From: Bacteroidota bacterium
GTDB lineage: Bacteria > Bacteroidota > Bacteroidia > NORP154
Length of the DNA: 34,526 bases
Assembly (NCBI GenBank): GCA_022572355.1
Contig: JACZWC010000046.1
Coordinates: 1-34,526 of the forward strand
Direction of reading: 5' to 3'
Position numbers and translations under genes: made by a program. Shown piece by piece: positions 18,352 through 27,335 of this stretch. Every line of letters begins with the position of its first letter. Positions within the stretch are counted from its first letter, which is position 1. The notes beneath the pieces are model-generated. The model had not been told where the DNA came from, ran no database searches, and saw nothing but the letters and a program-made list of their open reading frames with translations.

Positions 18352-21000
18352 ATGAAAATCTTGGACATTCGCGTGATGAAGGGACCCAACTATTGGTCCA
18401 ACCGAAGGCATAAGCTCATTGTCATGCGCCTTGATCTGGAGGAAATGGAGCAGCGGCCATCCAACGAGATCAAAGGTTTCTATTCTCGATTGAAAAAGAT
18501 ACTTCCTTCAATGTATGAGCATCGCTGTTCAGTCGGTACTCCGGGAGGATTTTTTGAGAGGGTGAAGGAAGGCACGTGGATGGGCCATATTGCGGAACAC
18601 ATTACACTTGAAATTCAAACCCTTGCAGGAATGGATTGCGGATTCGGAAGAACCAGGGAAACCTCGTATCCCGGGGTTTATAACGTAGTATTTTCCTATG
18701 CAGAGGAGAAGGTAGGTATATATGCCGCCAAAGCTTCCATTAGAATTGTCGAGGCCGTTGTAAATAATAAAGGGTATGACCTTACAATAGACATACAAGC
18801 CATGCGGGAGCTTAGGGAGAGCGGAAGATTAGGGCCCAGTACAGGATCTATAGTAGAAGAGGCTAAATCGAAAAATATTCCCTACATCAGACTCAATAAA
18901 CATTCACTTGTTCAACTGGGTTATGGTGTTAATCAGAAGAGAATTCGCGCGACGATCAGCGGTCAGACGAGTAGTATTGCCGTAGAATTAGCCTGTGACA
19001 AAGAAGACACAAAATACCTGCTTGAGCGGGCTGGAGTACCAGTGCCTAAAGGTGTAATTATCAGGCGTAAAGAGGAGTTGGAAAAAGAGGTCAACCGCCT
19101 TGGTTTTCCCATTGTTATAAAACCGGTTGATGGTAACCACGGTAAAGGAGTAACGATCAACATCTCCAAAATGAAGGAGGCAAACAATGCATTTGACACA
19201 GCTAGAAATTATTCTCGTAGGGTTATCGTCGAAAAATACATTGTCGGATTTGACTACAGGTTACTGATTATTGATTACAAATTTATTGCAGCAGCGAAGA
19301 GAACACCTGCACATATAGTTGGTGATGGAAAATCATCGATCCAGCAATTGATAGATAAAGTTAATTCGGATCCACGAAGAGGTTACGGCCATGAAAATGT
19401 ATTGACAGAGATCACGGTGGATAAGATGACTAAGCGGATCTTAAGCGAAAACAAGCTAACACTGAAATCAAAGTTGCCGAAAAAAGAAGTCTTGTATCTG
19501 AAAACTACGGCAAACCTCAGTACGGGTGGAACATCAAAGGATGTAACACACAAAGTACATCCCTACAATATTTTTATGGCCGAGAGGGTATCCAGGGTAA
19601 TTGGTTTGGATATATGCGGAATGGATATAATGGCACCTGATATTACCACGCCTTTAAATGAGAACAATGGAGCGGTGTTGGAGGTAAATGCAGCTCCAGG
19701 TTTCAGGATGCATCTCGATCCCACCGAAGGATTTCCCAGAAATGTTGCCGAGCCTGTTATAGATATGTTGTATCCACCGGGAAGCAATGCATTGATACCT
19801 ATTGTAGGCGTTACGGGAACCAATGGTAAAACTACCACGGTACGACTGATTGCACATATAATGAAGAACGCGGGGAAGAAGGTAGGTTACACAACGTCGG
19901 ATGGGATCTACATCCAAAACCGTATGTTAGAAAAGGGCGATTGCTCAGGACCAATGAGCACAGAATTTGTGTTGAAAGACCCGACTGTCGATTTTGCCGT
20001 GCTGGAGTGTGCCAGAGGTGGAATGCTGAGGGCAGGATTGGCATTCAGTAATTGTGATGTTGGAATAGTCACGAATGTAGCGCCTGATCATCTGGGGCTA
20101 AGAGATATTGACACCATCGAACAATTGGCACAAGTCAAGGCGATTGTTCCTAACTCTGTATTTAGGGACGGCTACGCCATTCTCAATGCTGATGATGATC
20201 TCGTTTATGAAATGCGAAAGAAAGTGGATTGTAATGTTGCTTTATTCAGCATGGATGAGAACAATCCAAGGATTAAAGCCCATTGCAAAAAAGGAGGGAT
20301 CGCCGCAATTTATGAAAATGGATATGTGACAATAAATAAGGCCGGATGGAAAATCAGAATTGATAAGGCTACGAACATGCCCCTTTCATTCAACGGTACA
20401 GCACTTTTTATGGTTCAAAATATATTGGCAGCGGCGCTCACAGGTTTTATCAGGAACGTGAAGATCGAAGAGTTACGAATGTCGCTACAGACGTTTATAC
20501 CCTCTCCAGCCCAAACTCCTGGAAGGATGAACCTCTTTGAATTCAATAGATTCAAAGTGTTGTTAGATTTTGCGCACAATCCAGCTGGGCTTAATGCCAT
20601 TCAGTCTTACCTGAATAATATAGATGCAACTGTGAAAATAGGTGTCATTGCCGGAACAGGCGACAGGCGCGATGAGGACATCATAGAATACGGTAAAATT
20701 TCTGCTGAACTATTTGATGAGATCGTGATCCGTCAGGATAAATATTTGCGTGGACGAACTGCCAAGGAGATTGTGGATCTTCTGATAGAGGGTGTTAAGC
20801 AATATGACAAAAACAAGCCGATTAAAGTTATTTATGATGAGCCAAAAGCAATAAGGTGGACTTTTAATAATGCGCCTGACGGTGCATTCATTACGATACT
20901 CTGCGAAACTGTTCCCGAAGCGCTGGAACTGGTAACCGAGCTGAAGGAAGAGGAGTCTGCAAAGAGAATTCTGAAGAAAGAAGTTGCCAAAACAAACTAG
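18352..21000 (+). CDS. cphA: Cyanophycin synthetase
   Basis: Polymerises aspartate and arginine into cyanophycin with two ATP-dependent active sites. The 882 residues fit the family (about 850-900). Order of domains: N-terminal domain (1 to about 160) with HIAEH at 79-83, an HxxEH motif like the primer-generating hydrolytic site reported in some cyanophycin synthetases; ATP-grasp domain (about 220-475), adding Asp to the backbone, with VPKGVIIRR, FPIVIKPVDGNHGKGV and LEVNAAPGFRMH; Mur-ligase-like domain (about 480-882), adding Arg, with P-loop GTNGKT at 489-494 and DFAHNPAG further on. The ATG at 18352 gives the standard MKILDIRVMKGPNYWS start. It is divergent from cphB and 16 bases upstream of the ATL gene. 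Confidence 0.96.
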   Translation: MKILDIRVMKGPNYWSNRRHKLIVMRLDLEEMEQRPSNEIKGFYSRLKKILPSMYEHRCSVGTPGGFFERVKEGTWMGHIAEHITLEIQTLAGMDCGFGRTRETSYPGVYNVVFSYAEEKVGIYAAKASIRIVEAVVNNKGYDLTIDIQAMRELRESGRLGPSTGSIVEEAKSKNIPYIRLNKHSLVQLGYGVNQKRIRATISGQTSSIAVELACDKEDTKYLLERAGVPVPKGVIIRRKEELEKEVNRLGFPIVIKPVDGNHGKGVTINISKMKEANNAFDTARNYSRRVIVEKYIVGFDYRLLIIDYKFIAAAKRTPAHIVGDGKSSIQQLIDKVNSDPRRGYGHENVLTEITVDKMTKRILSENKLTLKSKLPKKEVLYLKTTANLSTGGTSKDVTHKVHPYNIFMAERVSRVIGLDICGMDIMAPDITTPLNENNGAVLEVNAAPGFRMHLDPTEGFPRNVAEPVIDMLYPPGSNALIPIVGVTGTNGKTTTVRLIAHIMKNAGKKVGYTTSDGIYIQNRMLEKGDCSGPMSTEFVLKDPTVDFAVLECARGGMLRAGLAFSNCDVGIVTNVAPDHLGLRDIDTIEQLAQVKAIVPNSVFRDGYAILNADDDLVYEMRKKVDCNVALFSMDENNPRIKAHCKKGGIAAIYENGYVTINKAGWKIRIDKATNMPLSFNGTALFMVQNILAAALTGFIRNVKIEELRMSLQTFIPSPAQTPGRMNLFEFNRFKVLLDFAHNPAGLNAIQSYLNNIDATVKIGVIAGTGDRRDEDIIEYGKISAELFDEIVIRQDKYLRGRTAKEIVDLLIEGVKQYDKNKPIKVIYDEPKAIRWTFNNAPDGAFITILCETVPEALELVTELKEEESAKRILKKEVAKTN

Positions 21001-21016
21001 CCCAACGGCTGACTCT

Positions 21017-21349
21017 ATGCCGCAGCCAATCACATTTTTTTCTAAAGTTTACGAAGTAGTTCGGCTCATACCTTATGGCCGGGTTTCTTCCTATGGGGCC
21101 ATTGCTACCTATTTAGGAACAGCTGGGTCTTCGAGGATGGTTGGTTGGGCCATGAATAAGGCACACAGCCATCCCAAACCGGTGCCGGCTCATAGAGTTG
21201 TGAATAGAAACGGTATGCTAACAGGCAAGCATCATTTTGGTGGTACAAATTTGATGCAGGAATTGTTAGAGAACGAAGGCATCAAAGTAGAAAACGAAAC
21301 CATTGTAGATTTCGAGAAGCTTTTTTGGGATCCAATGAAGGAACTCTAA
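21017..21349 (+). CDS. Alkyltransferase-like (ATL) DNA-damage protein, MGMT family
   Basis: Small protein of 110 residues related to the DNA-binding domain of O6-alkylguanine-DNA alkyltransferase. Visible: VYEVVRLIPYGRVSSYGAIA (helix-turn-helix region), SSRMVGWAMNKA with the likely arginine finger Arg40, and PAHRVVNRNG at 57-66. The catalytic PCHR cysteine of true alkyltransferases is Ala58 here, so it cannot accept alkyl groups. ATL proteins bind alkylated guanine and recruit nucleotide-excision repair. I use the ATG at 21017 rather than the TTG at 20984, which would overlap the end of cphA. It lies 16 bases after cphA; co-transcription is likely, though a functional link is not evident. Confidence 0.88.
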   Translation: MPQPITFFSKVYEVVRLIPYGRVSSYGAIATYLGTAGSSRMVGWAMNKAHSHPKPVPAHRVVNRNGMLTGKHHFGGTNLMQELLENEGIKVENETIVDFEKLFWDPMKEL

Positions 21350-21350
21350 C

Positions 21351-22892
21351 TTATTCTACTATGAATTTATCGGTGAAATCCTCAAGAGAGGTTTGCAGCT
21401 TTGTATAATATATTCCGGGAGCCAGATTGGAAATGTTTATTGTGAACCGATTGAATAACCCCGAATAATAATTACTGTATACCAGTCGGCCGGAAAGATC
21501 GAAAATCCTGATCGATCCATCACCCGTAATACTCTTAGACAATGCCAGGGTAATTTGGTTGGTAGCAGGATTAGGATACAGCGTAAATTTCAAATTTTCT
21601 ATTTCCGCACAAACGACACTTATGGGTCCGAAATATTCGAAGGCATTGTCGAAATCCGTTTGTTTAAGCCTATAATAAGACTGACCAGGCATTGCCATTT
21701 CATCTATAATTGAATACTCAATATTTGCATTGCTGGTCCCCGCTCCCTGCACAGTTGTAATTTCTTCAAAATCGATACCGTTAGTACTTTTTTCAATGGT
21801 GAAATAATCATTATTTATTTCAGAGGAGGTTACCCAACTGACCACTGTATAGTCTCCGAAGCATTCTGCATCAAATGTGAGGAGTTTTATGGGCAATGGT
21901 GCGCCCGTTTTGCCGACACCTTTTTGGGAGAAAGTACTCATACCCAATCGCAAGGCATATCCATCGGCAACCATTCGGCCAGTTCCGCCATTTATGTTCA
22001 CTCCTGGGTCTCCAAATCCACAAGGAGCGCACACCCAATCTGCAGCAGTAACCGAAGCAGTTGGGCGGCTTAGTACCGCAAATTGATTATCCGATATACT
22101 CGTAATATTTGCTGTATATAGTTTGAGATCGTAATTACCGGCAGTTGGGGCTACATCCGGGTCTAAAAACCACACACCATCTGCGGAAACAGATGTATAG
22201 GGCGTGGTTTCCTCCACAGCGACAATATCCCCATCATTGTGATTGGCCAGCGGGCCAAATTTTGCATCGATATAATTGAAGCTTACTCCATTGAGGTTAC
22301 CATTGATTAATTCTGCCAAAAAGTAATCACTGGTTGTGAGGCCATCTCCAACAGGAAAGGGGTATGTGTCTGTATTATCGCCGATGTATCTTCTCAAATT
22401 TCCATTTACGAAACTTGCATTTGAGTAACCGACAACGTCAGAACCTGTAGTGCTTTCAATAATTAAGTAGTTTGAACCTGTAACGACCACACCGTCAGTG
22501 AATCGGCAAATTCCTTCAACGATCATGTTTCTACTCAAACTTATGGGAGTTCCTCCTGCCGAATTATTAAATTCTACGTATTCAAATCTTGTATCTGCGG
22601 TACCTCCAATGGTTTCAGTTCCTGTTCCTTTAAACCTTACCCAACCATCGTTATCACGATTTGTGAAAACACTATTAGCCGCATTATTGGTCCAGTTTCC
22701 TTCTACAACAATGTTGCCATCGATATCAATCAAGCCACCGTTTTCGTTGAGGAAACCACCATTGGCATCCCCATCAATGTATATCCAGGCGCCAGATGTA
22801 ACCACGATATTTGCGCCGTTGTTACGGATGCCCTGAGCATTACCAGCCAAGCAAAGCAGAAGAGAAGCCAATATTATGAATGTCCTTTTCAT
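21351..22892 (-). CDS. Secreted protein with T9SS type A sorting domain
   Basis: Exported protein of 513 residues: signal peptide (1-20, ending GNAQ), an N-terminal parallel-beta-like region rich in Gly/Asn (IDGNIVVEGNWTNNAANS), a central domain with PFPVGDG, a segment WVTSSEINNDYFTIEKSTNG typical of the domain before T9SS sorting signals, and the type A sorting domain in the last ~80 residues (FTLYPNPATNQITL to FIVE). It should be exported by T9SS and anchored or released at the surface. No enzymatic motif was seen. It ends one base from the convergent ATL gene and lies downstream of the S74 repeat protein on the same strand. Confidence 0.85.
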   Translation of the reverse strand: MKRTFIILASLLLCLAGNAQGIRNNGANIVVTSGAWIYIDGDANGGFLNENGGLIDIDGNIVVEGNWTNNAANSVFTNRDNDGWVRFKGTGTETIGGTADTRFEYVEFNNSAGGTPISLSRNMIVEGICRFTDGVVVTGSNYLIIESTTGSDVVGYSNASFVNGNLRRYIGDNTDTYPFPVGDGLTTSDYFLAELINGNLNGVSFNYIDAKFGPLANHNDGDIVAVEETTPYTSVSADGVWFLDPDVAPTAGNYDLKLYTANITSISDNQFAVLSRPTASVTAADWVCAPCGFGDPGVNINGGTGRMVADGYALRLGMSTFSQKGVGKTGAPLPIKLLTFDAECFGDYTVVSWVTSSEINNDYFTIEKSTNGIDFEEITTVQGAGTSNANIEYSIIDEMAMPGQSYYRLKQTDFDNAFEYFGPISVVCAEIENLKFTLYPNPATNQITLALSKSITGDGSIRIFDLSGRLVYSNYYSGLFNRFTINISNLAPGIYYTKLQTSLEDFTDKFIVE

Positions 22893-22994
22893 ATTATTCT
22901 AATTTCTTCATATTTTGCCGCCACTTTTGGAGTTCTAACACCTTGAAGATAAAATTATTACAGTGTTAGTCGCTTCGAGATTAACTGATTAAAA

Positions 22995-25900
22995 TTATTC
23001 GTTTTCTAATTTTATAACCCTCTCCTTCAATTCTTCAATTTCTTCGTTTTGACTCTCTATTGTTGTTTGTTGTTCTTGTATCCCTTTAATTAATATAGGA
23101 ATAAGTGAAATGTAATCTACAGAATAGTACCCGGAAACATTATCCGCCGGCTCATTGGCACTTCTAATTTTCTTCTTAGGGTTTGAAATGGATTTTGTGT
23201 TATTTATAACTTCCGGAAAAATTTTCTCCAAATCCTGAGCTATCAAACCAAACCTTTTCTCATTGAACCCTTCAAAAACAGGGTATTCCTCTATATTATA
23301 ATAATACTCTGAAGGTTTAAGCTGGAGAATCTTATTCAAAGTACCATCCGGCAAATCTTTAATGTCCTTTTTGAATCTTCTATCAGACGCCCAAAATGAA
23401 CCAGCACCGCAATAAATACCACCTGCATCAGCATACATACCCCATGCGCTAGCAGGTGTGTTGGTTGTACCATATACTCCATAACCTGCACCTGAGGATG
23501 GCTGGTGTAAACCAAATACTCCTGAATAGGTACCGTAAGTAACTCCTTCAAACGCATTGTACGAATTTGAGGCGCTGGAATTGATGGCATCCAAAGCCCC
23601 TCCTGAAGTACCGGCATTATCACTAACGCTAACATTAGAGGCGCCGAGCGCAGCAGAATTATAAACCCTGAACTTGGTAGCTGTTCCAAATGCCGTTGTT
23701 CCTATTGCCATATTACCAGAAGTATTAATTATTCCTGTATTCCAATCAAAGGAATTGGATCTCAAATGGATAGCATCACCAGAGCTGGCTCCAAGATAAG
23801 TGTTTGTAGAATAAAGGTAAGTGTTGGGTACCGAACTTGTTATATAAAAATGCCTTGGTCCTACATATCTCATATAAGTAGCATCACTATAAAAACGGGC
23901 CGATGCTCCTACATAGAGAGAGTATCCTTGATCAATAAGTGCGTTGCCGCCTGCTACATGCAGTCTTTGAGCAGGTGTTGTAGTTCCAATACCCACATTA
24001 CCGGCAACAACTAAGCCCGTGGAACCAGTAGTAGAAGAAGTGTAACCTATACCAAGAGATGCCCCTTGCAGGTGTAAGAAATCATTATTCCTCAAAAGAA
24101 TTCTTGCATCATAATCTCCGGCACCAATGTCATTTTTAAAATCAATATAAGGAGACCCGCTTCTGGTTAATTCTATTACTCCTTGAGAGATTTGTGTACC
24201 ATAAACATTTGGAGTGCCATCATAAGATGAGCGTGTAATATGCAAGGATGATGTAGGACTCGTTGTCCCGATGCCGACATTGCCTGAATGATATGCATAA
24301 CCGTCAGATGATCTCACCCAAAAAAGATCTGTTCCATTAGTAGTTGAGTGATGTTGAATCTTAAAATAAGAAGTGGCATTATTATTATTAGCATCCAGCG
24401 TATTAATGATCTCATTATAACTGTTTATTCTTATATTATCACTCCACGCACCCGCTTCATTTTTTGATTGAATTCCATGGTTTGCCGGTGAATCATAGGT
24501 TCCTCCTGTAGTCCAGTCAAAGCTAATTTCTCCCAAACTGTGGATACGGGTACTTTGGCCCCTAATCATATCGATATCATTGTTATTCATGTTAAGGGTT
24601 GTAGTAGCTATATGATTACCAAGATTATCACCGTAGCTGCCCACATTAGCCGTAGTAATTACTTTTGCCCATGCTGTTGAAGCCACATTGTTTGTCTTTC
24701 TCACCCAAACATCCTGGTTAAAAAAGCTGCCGGCAAACTGCATGGCATAGTTATTTGTAACATTTGAGTGTCTCACATCTAATAAATGCCACCAACTGCT
24801 CGCACCTGGGGGCCAGTTTTCAGCCGGAGTGGCAGTAGATGTTTCATAATAACCGGATCTTCCTCCCAAAGCCCCTGCCACATTTTTTGTCTCTGTTCTC
24901 GTCCCGCTGCTGCCCCAATAGGCGGTTCCGCTTGCCCTTATATTACCTGTTACGTCAAGTTTTTCAGAAGGGGTCGCATCAGCAATTCCGACATTTCCAT
25001 TGCTGTTTAGTACTGTGATTCTTGTGGTTCCAGAGGTTTGCAGCTGCAAGTTTTCATTATAACTTCCTATTAAGCCTTGATCTACTGTGATACCTTTATC
25101 AAAATAGTATCTGGGCCGGTCTGTGTAGAAATGTGACCAACTGGTATTTTGTGGTCCTATCCGGGTATAGCCGTAATTGGTTTGAATTTGTAAGTTGGTA
25201 CCGCCATCACCCAATCTGACAATATCAGAGCCTGGATCTGTTGGAGTTACATTGGAAAGTTCAAGAACACCAACTAAATCTAATTTTGTACTAGGGGCCG
25301 TTGTTCCAATACCAACATTGCCTGCTGCAGTCAAAGTCATTACCTCCGTATCTTCCGCTCCCGGCTCAAATACGATTCCTCCATCATTTATGAGGCGCAG
25401 GTAACCGTCTGAATTGCCTAAATTTAATGGCGAAACAAAGATTTTAGCAGCAGAACCGCTCCAGATAATACCCTCCTGGTCTCCAGGGTCGTTAAACTCA
25501 AGGCGATTGACATTGTCAACATTGAAATTGACCATATTAAGCATTTGGGTAGCAGTATGGTTACCGAGATTGTCTCCTATTCCTGTACCGCCGATACTTA
25601 CAAACGTTCCAGCTCCGGAGAGGACCGTGCTTGTTGATCCGGTATAATTTGTGATTCCCATATCACCGCTGGTATTGGAGGTCACAATAGCCCCACTGGC
25701 GCCTGAAGCGAGTGTGCTGATCCGCGTGGTACCCACTACATGAAGTTTTTGTCCAGGGCCCGTGGTTCCAATACCCACATTGCCACTACCCAAAATGGTC
25801 AGGCGATCTGTATTGTTCGTTCCAAGTTTCAACGCATCGTTGTATACATTCTTTAAGGTAAGCTGGTTCGTGCTGCCAAAATAACCGAGTTTTCCTATTA

Positions 25901-27065
25901 CCAGCGCACCATCCTGAGATAAGGTGATGCTTGGTTGGTCTGCTTCACCAACATTATCATTGTCTGCTTCAATAAGCACATCAACTGAGCCTGTGCCACC
26001 GCTTACGTGTAATTTACTGGTAGGCCCGGTTGCCCCGACGCCGAGGCTGCCAACAATATAACTGTCACCTGTTCCGTCAACTTCCAGATAGTTAGATGTT
26101 TTTAGAGCACCGTCGTGCTCTACCCTGAGGCGTTGAGAATAGCCGGAAGATTCAACTACAAAAATAGGTTCTCCTGCTACGGGGTTTCCTGTTGTTCTCA
26201 ATACTATACCATCCGTTTCACCACTGGCATCATCTCCAAATATGTGTTGTGTTCCATTAGCATCATACATCAATAGTTCATCTGCACCATCATTCAGCCG
26301 AATATCACCGTCAACGTGCAGCTTGCTTAACGGAGCAGTTGTTCCAATTCCCACCTGCTGATCATCTCCTTCAGCCGTAAAGAACTTTGTGCCGCTTCCA
26401 TTTGTAATATAAAAATCCTGGCTGGCTCCGCCTGACACTCCGACGCGAAATTCTTTATTCCCATTGACATAAGTAACCAGGTCGTTATTCGCATAAATGT
26501 TCTGACGTGTAGTACTTTCTATTCTGTAATCACGACCGGGGTTTGAAGTGGAATTCACGCGTAAAAAACCATTTACATCCAGCGTATATGACGGGGCAGC
26601 GGTTCCTATACCGACCCGATTGCTTGCAGCGTCAATTGAGAACGTACTTCCATCCACACTGAATCCATCTACAACCGAAGATGTAAAAGCCAGATTATTG
26701 CTTCCCATCGTTACGGTGGTGGGGTCAGCAACCAGAGAACCTGAACCACCATAGATACCTCCCGTGCCTACTCCGGCAAAAATGATCACCCAACTACTGC
26801 CATCGTAATAATAATAACCAGGCGTGTTGTCGATTTGATAAATTAAAAGAGAAGTTGTAGGCGTGACAATCGCGTCTCTTTGCAATAATGTCATTCTGGG
26901 TATTAAAAGACCACTTGTTGTCGATGCAATATCGAGCATTGCCTTCGAGTCCGGTGGATTTCCGGTTGAATTGATGCCGACGTTTTGGGCGCTAGAGAAA
27001 TTAGAAATGACAAGTAATGCCAGTAAGTAGAAACCTCTAATGTAAAACACTTTTTGTTTTTTCAT
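22995..27065 (-). CDS. Large repeat protein with C-terminal S74 (tail-fibre) intramolecular chaperone
   Basis: Protein of 1356 residues with a signal peptide (ends FSSAQ). The N-terminal block has DSKAMLDIASTTSGLLIPRM. About ten degenerate repeats of the form GNVGIGTTxPSxKLHVxG follow, spaced irregularly through the body, as in tail-fibre-like beta-helical stalks. The last ~132 residues form a peptidase S74 domain, starting WASDRRFKKDI with the likely self-cleavage site at Ser1227, then FGLIAQDLEKIFPE and a coiled-coil tail (QEQQTTIESQNEEIEELKERV). S74 domains trimerise the fibre and cut themselves off. I use the ATG at 27065; GTG at 27128 would add residues before the signal peptide. No T9SS sorting domain is present. 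No phage genes lie nearby. Confidence 0.85.
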   Translation of the reverse strand: MKKQKVFYIRGFYLLALLVISNFSSAQNVGINSTGNPPDSKAMLDIASTTSGLLIPRMTLLQRDAIVTPTTSLLIYQIDNTPGYYYYDGSSWVIIFAGVGTGGIYGGSGSLVADPTTVTMGSNNLAFTSSVVDGFSVDGSTFSIDAASNRVGIGTAAPSYTLDVNGFLRVNSTSNPGRDYRIESTTRQNIYANNDLVTYVNGNKEFRVGVSGGASQDFYITNGSGTKFFTAEGDDQQVGIGTTAPLSKLHVDGDIRLNDGADELLMYDANGTQHIFGDDASGETDGIVLRTTGNPVAGEPIFVVESSGYSQRLRVEHDGALKTSNYLEVDGTGDSYIVGSLGVGATGPTSKLHVSGGTGSVDVLIEADNDNVGEADQPSITLSQDGALVIGKLGYFGSTNQLTLKNVYNDALKLGTNNTDRLTILGSGNVGIGTTGPGQKLHVVGTTRISTLASGASGAIVTSNTSGDMGITNYTGSTSTVLSGAGTFVSIGGTGIGDNLGNHTATQMLNMVNFNVDNVNRLEFNDPGDQEGIIWSGSAAKIFVSPLNLGNSDGYLRLINDGGIVFEPGAEDTEVMTLTAAGNVGIGTTAPSTKLDLVGVLELSNVTPTDPGSDIVRLGDGGTNLQIQTNYGYTRIGPQNTSWSHFYTDRPRYYFDKGITVDQGLIGSYNENLQLQTSGTTRITVLNSNGNVGIADATPSEKLDVTGNIRASGTAYWGSSGTRTETKNVAGALGGRSGYYETSTATPAENWPPGASSWWHLLDVRHSNVTNNYAMQFAGSFFNQDVWVRKTNNVASTAWAKVITTANVGSYGDNLGNHIATTTLNMNNNDIDMIRGQSTRIHSLGEISFDWTTGGTYDSPANHGIQSKNEAGAWSDNIRINSYNEIINTLDANNNNATSYFKIQHHSTTNGTDLFWVRSSDGYAYHSGNVGIGTTSPTSSLHITRSSYDGTPNVYGTQISQGVIELTRSGSPYIDFKNDIGAGDYDARILLRNNDFLHLQGASLGIGYTSSTTGSTGLVVAGNVGIGTTTPAQRLHVAGGNALIDQGYSLYVGASARFYSDATYMRYVGPRHFYITSSVPNTYLYSTNTYLGASSGDAIHLRSNSFDWNTGIINTSGNMAIGTTAFGTATKFRVYNSAALGASNVSVSDNAGTSGGALDAINSSASNSYNAFEGVTYGTYSGVFGLHQPSSGAGYGVYGTTNTPASAWGMYADAGGIYCGAGSFWASDRRFKKDIKDLPDGTLNKILQLKPSEYYYNIEEYPVFEGFNEKRFGLIAQDLEKIFPEVINNTKSISNPKKKIRSANEPADNVSGYYSVDYISLIPILIKGIQEQQTTIESQNEEIEELKERVIKLENE

Positions 27066-27304
27066 AGGGATGAACTTTGAACAGGGCATAGGTAACTTAC
27101 AAATGTTACGACAAATATCTGTAAACACCTAGTATTTATAGACAAACGGGTCTATAATTACGACGAAACACATATTAAAATACGGTTAGTTAGCCTTTAT
27201 ATATACTTATTCTACGTAGTGTAGCAGGAAAAGTTGTTTATTCAAAGATAATTTATACAATCGCAAAATTGATCTCATTCATGCTAGGCTGCCTATGATT
27301 TTTA

Positions 27305-27312
27305 TAACTTTG
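27305..27312 (+). promoter_or_regulatory. Putative -7 box for the SprB-repeat protein operon
   Basis: TAACTTTG matches TAnnTTTG exactly, 23 bases before the ATG at 27336. The rest of the 270-base divergent gap (27066-27335) is A/T-rich and holds no gene that I can support. Confidence 0.42.
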
Positions 27313-27335
27313 AATGCTCAACTGCAGCATGTTCT

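Noticed and set aside
22935..22969. Inverted repeat CTAACAC/GTGTTAG between the T9SS cargo gene and the S74 gene
   Set aside because: Seven pairs with a 21-base loop and no other support as an operator or terminator.
23766..26754. Plus-strand open frames opposite the S74 repeat protein
   Set aside because: Their spacing follows the GNVGIGTT repeats on the other strand, so they are repeat shadows and not genes.
22995..27065. Repeats considered as a CRISPR array or prophage
   Set aside because: The repeats are degenerate, coding and irregularly spaced; no cas, integrase, capsid or terminase gene is present.
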